From the NCBI GenBank assembly GCA_003666325.1, contig QPIL01000108.1, positions 1-39,361 of the forward strand: a DNA stretch of 39,361 nt, in the 5' to 3' direction. The DNA comes from Methylococcales symbiont of Iophon sp. n. MRB-2018 (lineage in GTDB: Bacteria > Pseudomonadota > Gammaproteobacteria > Methylococcales > Methylomonadaceae). Of this stretch, positions 1-5,990 are shown piece after piece. How positions within the stretch are numbered: position 1 is the stretch's first letter; each line of letters begins with the position of its first letter. The notes under the pieces are model-generated. The model did no database searches and was not told the origin of the DNA. It saw only the letters and a program-made list of their open reading frames with translations. A program made the position numbers and the translations under genes.

Positions 1-2
1 AC

Positions 3-113
3 ACGCACAAAGGTTTACCCCCGTGCGGAGGTGATAATTTTATTAAAAATCTGAGTGATAAGATTGGTAGAGATTTGAGTTTTAAAGGGGTGGGTAGACC
101 TAAAAAAGGGTAG
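3..113 (+). pseudogene. C-terminal end of a RAYT / IS200-like (REP-associated) transposase, cut by the window edge
   Basis: An open frame enters from the left edge and stops at the TAG at 111-113, giving 36 residues. The ending (a GRDLSFKGVGRPKKG-type tail after a short helix with IKNLSDKIGRDL) is the pattern seen at the C-terminus of REP-associated tyrosine transposases, which carry a Gly-Arg-Pro-Lys rich tail after the Y1 domain. The catalytic part lies outside the window, so completeness cannot be judged. The last nine codons and the stop fall inside a 44-bp unit that is repeated immediately downstream. RAYTs act on REP hairpins, and the repeated unit has GGGG/CCCC ends that could form one. 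The family assignment rests on a short tail only. Confidence 0.55.
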
Positions 114-171
114 CGTCCCCTTATTTCTAAAGGGGTGGGTAGACCTAAAAAAGGGTAGCGTCCCCTTATTT
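83..171. repeat. Perfect 44-bp tandem duplication at the end of the transposase gene
   Basis: Positions 83-126 and 128-171 are identical 44-mers separated by one base. Each unit starts TAAAGGGGTGGGTAGACC and ends AGCGTCCCCTTATTT, so AAGGGG and CCCCTT can pair at its two ends. The first copy encodes the end of the transposase and its stop codon; the second copy is non-coding and repeats the same codons. A REP pair bordering a RAYT gene is the expected context, although the hairpin here is weak. Confidence 0.8.
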
Positions 172-194
172 GATGATTTTCCATTCTAAAAAAC

Positions 195-251
195 ACATAA
201 CAAATCATTCCAGCCGACCGCTAACGCGGCCGCTGAATTCTAGCGTTATGT
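195..251 (+). other. Integron attC-like recombination site 1 (57 bp)
   Basis: The site opens with ACATAAC (195-201, R'' type) and closes with the complementary GTTATGT (245-251, R' type). Inside, CAGCCGACCGC and GCGGCCGCTG form an imperfect inverted repeat around TAA. This is the arrangement of an attC: complementary core boxes, inner arms with mismatches, and about 57 bp overall. It sits just before a cassette ORF, and a near copy (51 of 57 positions identical by eye) occurs at 28302-28358. Confidence 0.75.
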
Positions 252-275
252 CCACGAGTTATAGCGGAGTATTAA

Positions 276-815
276 ATGTTCGGATGGTTGTTGTTAATAG
301 TATTCATCGCGTTATCTATTACCATGTCTTTGTGGTTTATTATTGGGGTTTTCATTTTATCACTATGGAAATTAAATAGATGGTTTTATTACTCCAGCAA
401 ATCATGGAGAAAGGTCCACTTTCCAATGATGAGAGCTTATGCCGCAGCATGTGGCAGAGAGTCTGCCGCAGCTGAGTCTGAAGGGCGTGAATTTAACATC
501 AATACAGCGCTTATCACTCTTCTAGGAATGGTTAATCCAAAAATAAGTACTGATCATGAGTTACTAATTGAGCGTGAATTTGAGCGTTGTAATAACTTCT
601 ATGACAAACCATTAATCACTAGCCATTTGATAAATCAAATGAAAGTTGATGAATCTAAAGTTAGTGATATATTGAAGTTAGCCCGTAAGTCATTGAATCC
701 CGATGATAAGGGGTTAATGGTCAGAATGGTTATTGCATCAATAATTGAAGAGCAGTTTTCAAAAGAAGACCGAGGTGAATATATGCTTCAAGTTTTTCTC
801 GGGAAAGCAAGTTGA
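276..815 (+). CDS. Integron-cassette membrane-anchored protein of unknown function (179 aa)
   Basis: I do not recognise this family. Residues 1-33 form one long hydrophobic segment (LLLIVFIALSITMSLWFIIG), followed by a basic stretch (KLNRW, KSWRK), which suggests an N-terminal anchor with the rest in the cytoplasm. The remainder is soluble, mixed alpha-helical and ends in EEQFSKEDRGEYMLQ. The ATG at 276 follows a GCGGAG ribosome-binding-like sequence nine bases upstream. The gene fills the space between attC site 1 and attC site 2, and its stop codon (813-815) abuts the next R'' box, as expected for a single-gene cassette. Expression would need a cassette-array promoter or read-through; no strong promoter is visible. 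Cassette proteins are mostly orphan, so no function is proposed. Confidence 0.75.
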   Translation: MFGWLLLIVFIALSITMSLWFIIGVFILSLWKLNRWFYYSSKSWRKVHFPMMRAYAAACGRESAAAESEGREFNINTALITLLGMVNPKISTDHELLIEREFERCNNFYDKPLITSHLINQMKVDESKVSDILKLARKSLNPDDKGLMVRMVIASIIEEQFSKEDRGEYMLQVFLGKAS

Positions 816-934
816 CATAACAAAAAGTTCAACAGGGACACAGTACCCTCCACTTCGTTTTTGTGCATTCGCTTCGCTCATTATTGCACAACACTACGTT
901 CCTGGGTACTGTGTCCGTTAACTTGGCGTTGGCT
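815..934 (+). other. Integron attC-like recombination site 2 (about 120 bp)
   Basis: R'' ACATAAC at 815-821 and R' GTTGGCT at 928-934 bound a long imperfect palindrome. GGACACAGTACCC (about 835-847) pairs with GGGTACTGTGTCC (903-915), continued by AAC/GTT and AAGTT/AACTT with a few unpaired bases on one strand. Those extrahelical bases are the hallmark by which integrases recognise the bottom strand of attC. The R' box departs from GTTRRRY at one position. The central loop of about 55 bp has further self-complementarity. Confidence 0.75.
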
Positions 935-952
935 GAAAAATAAGGAGAAAAA

Positions 953-1318
953 ATGATTGGTTACATAATTTTCATATGCTCAATGGCTATGGCAGTCATT
1001 TGCATCTCTTACGACTCAATGGCGCGTGCAAAAGGCTGGTCTGTGGGTGAGATCCTTTCAAAGGATGCCTCATTGCCAAAAATAGCTGCATTTATCACTG
1101 CGCTATGGGTTTTGGGGAAATCGTTTATGACATTCTATTGGTGGAGTCCAATTTTAATTTTAGTAGCTGGCTGGATCCTGGGCTTTGTCTTAACTATGAT
1201 GCTACGAAAAAATGTCCAGTTTATTGGTATATTGGGAATATTCCCTGCATTGGTTCTTACAATACTTTATATTTCGGAGCAAAAACCATTTGGAATGTTG
1301 CATAAACTATTCAGCTAA
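953..1318 (+). CDS. Integron-cassette multi-pass membrane protein, unknown function (121 aa)
   Basis: A small, very hydrophobic protein with about four membrane segments: residues 2-19, 43-60, 64-84 and 90-108. Between the first two lies a short polar stretch containing ARAKGWSVGEI. A strong ribosome-binding site, TAAGGAGAAAAA, precedes the ATG. The gene lies between attC sites 2 and 3 and its stop codon TAA falls inside the R'' box AGCTAAC of site 3, which is typical of cassette genes. I do not recognise a family. Many integron cassettes encode small membrane proteins without known roles. Confidence 0.75.
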   Translation: MIGYIIFICSMAMAVICISYDSMARAKGWSVGEILSKDASLPKIAAFITALWVLGKSFMTFYWWSPILILVAGWILGFVLTMMLRKNVQFIGILGIFPALVLTILYISEQKPFGMLHKLFS

Positions 1319-1400
1319 CAAGGCAAATGCACTCGGACGGCAAAAATCGCCGTTCCTTCGTCACTATGCTTTTTGCCGCCAGTGATTTGCGGCGTTATAC
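1313..1400 (+). other. Integron attC-like recombination site 3 (88 bp)
   Basis: AGCTAAC (1313-1319) and GTTATAC (1394-1400) are the outer boxes. The inner arms ACGGCAAAAA and TTTTTGCCG pair, and GCAAAT and CACT pair with AGTG and ATTTGC, leaving small bulges. Length and architecture match the two sites upstream, although the three sites differ in sequence. Confidence 0.75.
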
Positions 1401-1411
1401 AAGGTAATAAT

Positions 1412-1684
1412 ATGGCGAAAGAAATTAGTGACCTATCAATCTTTGGTGAATACAAACACCCAGAAAATCGTGTTACAGCGGCATTATTGCAAATATGTAA
1501 AATTGGAGGTGAAAGTTTAATCAGACATATATTTACAATATCAGGAGTGCAATTGCCAAATAGTGATATTTCCATTATCACACAGCCTTCAAATCATTCA
1601 GAAAATAGTGTGCCAGACGGATTACTTAGTCAACGCTTAAAAACCCAAACCAAAAACTACCCTCATCAGCCTAAAAACAGCTAA
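1412..1684 (+). pseudogene. Truncated cassette gene, probably N-terminal part of a PD-(D/E)XK-type nuclease-like protein
   Basis: The ATG at 1412 follows AAGGTAATAAT; an in-frame ATG at 1373 lies inside the attC and is not used. The protein is convincing for about 72 residues (ENRVTAALLQI, GGESLI, LPNSDISIITQ, SVPDGLL). It then changes abruptly to a low-complexity tail (QRLKTQTKNYPHQPKNS) encoded by the end of a mobile-element remnant beginning near 1627. The ENRVTxALL...VPDG pattern resembles the start of restriction-like nuclease families in which a later E-x-K completes the active site. That part is missing here. No attC follows, so the cassette lost its 3' end to the insertion. The nuclease assignment is tentative; the truncation is well supported. 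Confidence 0.55.
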
Positions 1685-1905
1685 ATTCTATTTAATTTTA
1701 GCCCTTTACCCATTACAATAAAAAAACCATAATTTTTTATAAAAAAATAGTGCATTTTTTGCAAAAACAAAAAAGTATTGGCTACTGCTAGCCACTTTTT
1801 CAAATTCCAGGCACAGGCAGCCATCAGTACATTAATCTCATCACCAATCTGTCCTTTAAGCAGGTTTCTGGATAATCTAAGATGAATCTACCAAGATGAC
1901 CACCA
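1627..1905 (-). pseudogene. Remnant of an IS5-like transposase (C-terminal end) with the IS terminal sequence
   Basis: Read on the minus strand, about 1905 down to 1681 gives GGHLGRF, then after one frameshift RLSRNLLKGQIGDEINVLM and AACAWNLKKW, ending at a TAG whose complement is 1681-1683. This matches the C-terminal block of IS5-group transposases (GHLK...RLxRNxLKGxxGDxIN...NLKKWL). The DNA just beyond the stop, 1627-1680, ends with TAGTCAACGCTTAAAAACCC on the plus strand. Its complement recurs as the end of several intergenic repeats in this window (10246-10262, 11803-11819, 34124-34140, 38121-38137), so it is probably the element's terminal inverted repeat. The catalytic DDE portion is absent. 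Confidence 0.6.
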
Positions 1906-2181
1906 GCAAAGGCACCACCCAAGTCTTTAAGCAATTTTTTTAAGCCCAAAGATTTTACTTTTGACACTAATAAAAAGACTTGCATTTGTCCTAATAGAAA
2001 ATCCTTAAACGCACAGGGCCTAGTCACAGACAAAGCACAAAGTATCTCTATTTGTTTTGTTGGACAATTATCTCAATGTAGAGATTGCCTACTAAGACAG
2101 TGCTGTATGCGTAATCCAGATACAACAAAGGACAGTAACGGCAAAGGTAGGAAAATTGCCAGCATTGAGTTAGTGTTTTAG
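1906..2181 (+). pseudogene. Remnant of an IS1182-like transposase (internal segment)
   Basis: The plus-strand frame ending at the TAG of 2179-2181 encodes KSLSNFFKPKDFTFD, then TCICPNRKSL, then FVGQLSQCRDCLLRQCCM. IS1182-group transposases have the same series in the middle of the protein: a KPKDF.FD strand, a CxCP...K motif and a CxxC....C cysteine cluster. Both the N-terminal and C-terminal portions are missing, and the frame ends shortly after a KGRKIASIE stretch. It directly abuts the oppositely oriented IS5-like remnant, so the junction is a scar between two elements; its exact base cannot be fixed by eye. Confidence 0.6.
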
Positions 2182-2293
2182 ACTGATTGAAAGTGTTATT
2201 ATGGCGAGAATTTGGTTATAAAGTGTGTTTTATGTATTACTTTGTCGGTTTCAATAGGGTTTATCAAAAAAGTCAATTATTGTTTTTTTAGTT

Positions 2294-3403
2294 GTGCATT
2301 ATTTAGACTTTAAAATTAAGACTGGAAGCAAAAACAAGGGAGTTGTTTTTGGGGTTTTATACGGCCCCGTTGTCTTCTTTTTATTTTTTGTTGCTTGTGA
2401 GCAAACAAGTAGCAATAAAATATATCCATTGCATCTTTCTGATGCCATTATGGGTACTCGTTACACAATCAAAGTAACGTCAATTCCGAGTGCAATAAAT
2501 AAAGCCGAGCTTGCCACTCAAATCAGAAATCTATTAAGTAAAATAGATGAGAAAATGTCAACTTACAGAGAATATTCTGAATTATCCAAATTTAATAAAA
2601 GCCAATCTATAGAGTGGCAAAATGCTTCCCAGTCTTTATTTGTGGTTCTAAGTGAAGCCAAAAGAATCCATCAACTTACTCAAGGGGCTTTTGATATTAC
2701 AGTAGGTGGTTTGGTGAATTTATGGGGGTTTGGCTCTGACCCAATGACTCAAATAGTAGCAGAAGATTCGGAAGTTGATGCAGCACTGAATAGTGTGGGA
2801 TCAAACTTCTTGCAGTTGGATAAAAACAATCAAAAAATAAAGAAAGATATTGCTGATTTATATTTGGATTTATCGGCTATAGCAAAAGGATATGCGGTAG
2901 ACTTGGTGGGAGAGTTGTTAGAAGCACACGAAATTGTTGATTACATGGTTGAAATAGGTGGCGAGCTAAGACTGAAGGGGGAGAATGCGAATAATCAGCC
3001 TTGGCGCATTGCAATAGAAAAGCCAACTGCCGAAGCACGTATGATTCAAAAGGTTTTACCTTTAAGTAATATTTCTTTGGCAACATCGGGAGACTATAGA
3101 AATTATTTTGAAGTAGATGGCGTGCGTTTTTCTCATGCAATTGATCCACGGACGGGAAAACCAATTACACATAAACTGGCATCAGTTACGATATTGAGTG
3201 ATACTACAATGGTGGCAGATGCGTTAGCGACTGCCTTAATGGTTTTAGGCCCTGATGAAGGTTACAAGCTCGCAGAAAAAGAAAATATTGCAGCTTTGTT
3301 TATTATAAAAGTCACAGAGGGTTTTGTGGAAAAAGCGACACCCGCATTTGAGAAAAAACTCAAAAGAGACAATAGGATGAACAAAATTAAACAGGGCTAT
3401 TAA
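2294..3403 (+). CDS. apbE: FAD:protein FMN transferase (ApbE lipoprotein)
   Basis: ApbE transfers FMN from FAD to threonine residues of flavoproteins, notably NqrB and NqrC of the Na+-translocating NADH:quinone reductase. The 369-aa product has an N-terminal hydrophobic stretch (residues 17-34) ending FFVAC, with Cys35 as probable lipidation site; the phenylalanine at -3 is unusual for a lipobox. Family signatures seen are MGTRYTIKV, AFDITVGGLVNLWGFG, LDLSAIAKGYAVD, HAIDPRTGKPI and the metal-binding TMVADALATALMVLG. The start is taken as GTG at 2294 because no in-frame ATG precedes the signal sequence; the ribosome-binding site is poor. It is followed after 52 bp by nqrM, so the pair serves NQR assembly. 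The nqrABCDEF genes that usually precede it are not here; IS debris lies upstream. Confidence 0.92.
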   Translation: MHYLDFKIKTGSKNKGVVFGVLYGPVVFFLFFVACEQTSSNKIYPLHLSDAIMGTRYTIKVTSIPSAINKAELATQIRNLLSKIDEKMSTYREYSELSKFNKSQSIEWQNASQSLFVVLSEAKRIHQLTQGAFDITVGGLVNLWGFGSDPMTQIVAEDSEVDAALNSVGSNFLQLDKNNQKIKKDIADLYLDLSAIAKGYAVDLVGELLEAHEIVDYMVEIGGELRLKGENANNQPWRIAIEKPTAEARMIQKVLPLSNISLATSGDYRNYFEVDGVRFSHAIDPRTGKPITHKLASVTILSDTTMVADALATALMVLGPDEGYKLAEKENIAALFIIKVTEGFVEKATPAFEKKLKRDNRMNKIKQGY

Positions 3404-3455
3404 TACCATGAGGTCTCACCATGAAATTAAACATTTAAAATTTAGGTAATAGACT

Positions 3456-3668
3456 ATGAGTTATTTTTTAATTACTTTTGCATTTATGCTAATAATTATG
3501 GTTATTATGGCAGTGGGTGTAATGTTTGGACGTCTTGCAATTAAAGGGTCTTGCGGTGGTGCAGCCAATGGTAGCTGTGTCTGTATTGAAAAATGCGATA
3601 AAAGAAAGAAATTGGATGCCGAAAAAGAAGCGTCTGAACCGATACCATTTTCAATGGTTAAACATTAA
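3456..3668 (+). CDS. nqrM: Na+-NQR maturation protein NqrM (70 aa)
   Basis: NqrM (formerly DUF539) is a small membrane protein needed to assemble the iron centre between subunits NqrD and NqrE. The product has one membrane helix (residues 4-24), then GRLAIKGSCGG and a cysteine cluster: Cys33, Cys41, Cys43 and Cys47, the last three arranged CVCIEKC. These four cysteines are the family signature and are thought to handle iron. The charged C-terminal tail is cytoplasmic. It follows apbE in the same direction, the classic gene order behind an nqr operon, with AGGTAA before the ATG as a weak ribosome-binding site. Confidence 0.92.
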   Translation: MSYFLITFAFMLIIMVIMAVGVMFGRLAIKGSCGGAANGSCVCIEKCDKRKKLDAEKEASEPIPFSMVKH

Positions 3669-3746
3669 ACCTTAAACCCTGTATATAAAGGTTGGATGGT
3701 AGTGAAATAATCAATTATTAATTGTAAGTTAAATTGGAGATGTATT

Positions 3747-4139
3747 ATGCTAGCCAAAATTACAATCGCTAATTATATGACATCTCATATAATGACTCTA
3801 AAACAAGATGCTGATGTATCTGTTGCCATTAAGCAATTATTAGATCATAAGATTACAAGTGCTCCTGTACTTGATAGTTCTGGAAAATTTATAGGTATGT
3901 TTTCAGAGAAAGATTGTATGAAAGTGGTGTTGGAAACCTCTTATAATCAAGGAATGAGCGGTATAGTTTCTGATTATATGAGTAAGGATTTATCATCGGT
4001 TGTTGCTACAGCCAGTATTGTTGATCTAGCAGAAAAGTTTCAGCACTCGAATGTTAGGAGTTATCCTGTTTTTGATGGTAATAATTTGATAGGGATAGTC
4101 AGTAGAACAGATGTTTTGAAAGCATTGGTTTCTATTTAA
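3747..4139 (+). CDS. CBS-domain protein (two CBS motifs, 130 aa)
   Basis: Two CBS repeats fill the protein: residues about 8-60 (MTSHIMTLKQDADVSVAIKQL, followed by SAPVLDSSGKFIGMFSEKD) and about 75-130 (MSKDLSSVVATASIVDLAEKF, followed by SYPVFDGNNLIGIVSRTDVL). A CBS pair forms a Bateman module that usually binds adenosine nucleotides. There is no attached effector domain, so it probably works by binding another protein. A good ribosome-binding site (TTGGAGATG) precedes the ATG. It sits 78 bp downstream of nqrM and 23 bp upstream of a DMT-like membrane protein, possibly one transcript. The ligand is unknown. Confidence 0.88.
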   Translation: MLAKITIANYMTSHIMTLKQDADVSVAIKQLLDHKITSAPVLDSSGKFIGMFSEKDCMKVVLETSYNQGMSGIVSDYMSKDLSSVVATASIVDLAEKFQHSNVRSYPVFDGNNLIGIVSRTDVLKALVSI

Positions 4140-4162
4140 TGGTATGAAACCCATAAAATGTA

Positions 4163-5809
4163 ATGTTAGATATTTTTGAACAGAAAAACAATACAGTTGC
4201 TTTTGTACTGGTTATCGTTGCCGCTGTTATTTATAGTTCATTAGGACTTTTTTCTGCTATCGCCCAAAGTGCCAACATCCCTTTTCTTTTGCTAATAACT
4301 GTTGGCACATTGTTTGCTTTAATTGTCAATATAATTTTTCTACTGATAAGAAAAATTACCTTCAAAACATCAGTCTCTTTGGTGTTCTCAAATGCACAAA
4401 TCAGAAAACTTTTTTACATACGGCTACTTCTTAGTTCTCATACTTTCTTAATTATTGGCGGTTTTTACTTACTGATAAATAAAAATTTTGGTGTGCTGGC
4501 ATACGAAATGCATCCGATTATCTCAATCATATTTTCATATTTTTTACTGTCGGGTAATTACGAAAAAGAAAGTAATTTTATTTACAGTTGGACGTTAATT
4601 ATTATTTCAGCAATTGGCATATCAATCATTTCTTACCAAGAAATAGCGATGACAAGGGAAGGTTTATTCATGCAAGTTATTGGCATGTTTCTAGTGTTAT
4701 TAGCAACCATTTTTAGAGGAATTATTGCGCCGATTGCACCAAAAATGAATATTCTTTTGGCACAAAACGATTTAAACCTAAACAAGTTTGATAACGCACT
4801 GATTGTGCAGTTTTTGACTTTGTTGTTTTTACTACCCGTCCTAGCATTAGTCAGCGTGTTGTTATACGGCGTTGAGTCGCTACCTTTATTGCAAGCAAAC
4901 AGCATAATTCTGATGGGTGTAATTTTAGGCGTGATTATTTTCGGGTCGGCAATTCTGCACAATATATCAGGTGTAATTGCCACAACACACAACATTTATT
5001 TGGGCTATTTTATTGCTCCATTTACAGGACTGATGTTGCTTTACTGGTTTGGTTATGGACAGATTAATTCTAACATTGCCTTGGTGTTGATTTTGATTCT
5101 TGCGCCTAATATCTTGCTGAACATAAAAATTGAAGACAGTTTTTCTTTCAAGGCAACTTTTATTTGGATTTTACTGTTTGCGATTGTGTTGTTTTATACG
5201 CAAGGCAAGCCGATAAATGCTGGAACTTATTTTAATTCAAGCAATTCTTTGTTGGTATTCTTTGCTTTAATGGTGGGTTATTTGATTACTAAACTCAACG
5301 AAAGAGGGCGTTTTAGAGAGCAATTATTTATGCAGTTTTTGCATAAACTTCGGAAAAATGGCATAAATGAATCGTCTTTGGATTCACTGAGCGTTACATT
5401 TCAGCAATCTAATAACAGAATAACCGACAAGGTAAAAACCAAGTTATTAGAGTTGCAGATAAAAGCCCAAGATTACAAAGAATTATTAGATTTTAAATTT
5501 ATTCAAAACAGACGTTTGTATAACGCAGGCGAGTTGTTTGTTTTATTATTGGTATCTTTATTGCTAATGGGCATCACCATCACTTATAGAGAAAATAATT
5601 TTTTATACGATAGCTACGCCTTTATCATCAATACTGCGGTGGTTTTTACCTTGGCGCAAGTGATAGAAAGAATGTTTTTTAGTGAGTATCAAAGCAATAA
5701 GCCCGCGAAAGAGGCGTTTATGGAAAGTATTGTCGGGATGGCTTCTTTGACCGTTTTGATCATCGCCATCATCGTTTTATTCTTAAGCAAGCATGGGTTT
5801 GTTGTCTGA
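4163..5809 (+). CDS. DMT/EamA-like multi-pass membrane protein with extra C-terminal module (548 aa)
   Basis: Roughly the first 375 residues contain 10-12 hydrophobic helices in the style of drug/metabolite transporters (EamA), for example residues 11-33, 40-60, 84-106, 112-130, 141-158, 172-190, 213-235, 248-268 and 280-300. A polar stretch follows (about 378-465), rich in K, R and L, including FMQFLHKLRKNG and KTKLLELQIKAQDYKELLDF, likely a cytoplasmic helical segment. Three further membrane helices close the protein. Classical DMT carriers have about 300 residues, so this is a fusion or a distinct family. I do not know the substrate. It lies 23 bp after the CBS gene. The start ATG at 4163 has no clear ribosome-binding site. 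Confidence 0.75.
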   Translation: MLDIFEQKNNTVAFVLVIVAAVIYSSLGLFSAIAQSANIPFLLLITVGTLFALIVNIIFLLIRKITFKTSVSLVFSNAQIRKLFYIRLLLSSHTFLIIGGFYLLINKNFGVLAYEMHPIISIIFSYFLLSGNYEKESNFIYSWTLIIISAIGISIISYQEIAMTREGLFMQVIGMFLVLLATIFRGIIAPIAPKMNILLAQNDLNLNKFDNALIVQFLTLLFLLPVLALVSVLLYGVESLPLLQANSIILMGVILGVIIFGSAILHNISGVIATTHNIYLGYFIAPFTGLMLLYWFGYGQINSNIALVLILILAPNILLNIKIEDSFSFKATFIWILLFAIVLFYTQGKPINAGTYFNSSNSLLVFFALMVGYLITKLNERGRFREQLFMQFLHKLRKNGINESSLDSLSVTFQQSNNRITDKVKTKLLELQIKAQDYKELLDFKFIQNRRLYNAGELFVLLLVSLLLMGITITYRENNFLYDSYAFIINTAVVFTLAQVIERMFFSEYQSNKPAKEAFMESIVGMASLTVLIIAIIVLFLSKHGFVV

Positions 5810-5828
5810 CAAATTAAAGGTCTATAAT
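5801..5828 (+). promoter_or_regulatory. Possible sigma-70 promoter for the small ORF-sbcB unit
   Basis: A perfect TATAAT lies at 5823-5828, with TTG-rich candidates for the -35 (TTGTTG or TTGTCT) 15 to 18 bases upstream, overlapping the end of the preceding gene. The -10 is strong and the -35 is poor. It is the only good promoter-like sequence between the membrane protein gene and sbcB. Confidence 0.4.
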
Positions 5829-5857
5829 AGACTTTAGTTATTTTTTTTGGAGGGAGA

Positions 5858-5989
5858 TTGAATTTTGAAGTGTTGGAATTAGCTCCACAATTGAGTAAAA
5901 CTTTAGAAGAAGATTCAACTGAAATCCAAGAAGCACAAGTAGAGGGTGTCAAAATTATTCATAACACACTATATTTAGTTCAGTATTAA
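5858..5989 (+). CDS. Small protein of unknown function (43 aa), coupled to sbcB
   Basis: A TTG start at 5858 is preceded by a strong ribosome-binding site, GGAGGGAGA (5849-5857), although spacing to TTG is short. The frame runs NFEVLELAPQLSKTLEED, TEIQEAQVEGVKII, HNTLYLVQY and stops at 5987-5989, a single base before the ATG of sbcB. The composition (acidic, amphipathic, no low-complexity) looks like a real protein. Tight spacing suggests translational coupling. I do not recognise a family. If the TTG is not used, the strong Shine-Dalgarno here would have no obvious purpose, since sbcB starts 130 bases further on. Confidence 0.5.
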   Translation: MNFEVLELAPQLSKTLEEDSTEIQEAQVEGVKIIHNTLYLVQY

Positions 5990-5990
5990 A

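Noticed and set aside
226..240. GCGGCCGC followed by GAATTC (NotI and EcoRI-like) resembling vector cloning sites
   Set aside because: The bases belong to the inner arm of an attC-like palindrome, and the diverged copy at 28302-28358 has the same frame of sequence without these sites.
170..379. 69-aa frame across attC site 1
   Set aside because: It spans the recombination site and is out of frame with the cassette gene that has the ribosome-binding site.
1315..1581. 88-aa minus-strand frame over attC site 3
   Set aside because: It reads through the attC palindrome and opposite the truncated cassette gene; no ribosome-binding site or recognisable domain.
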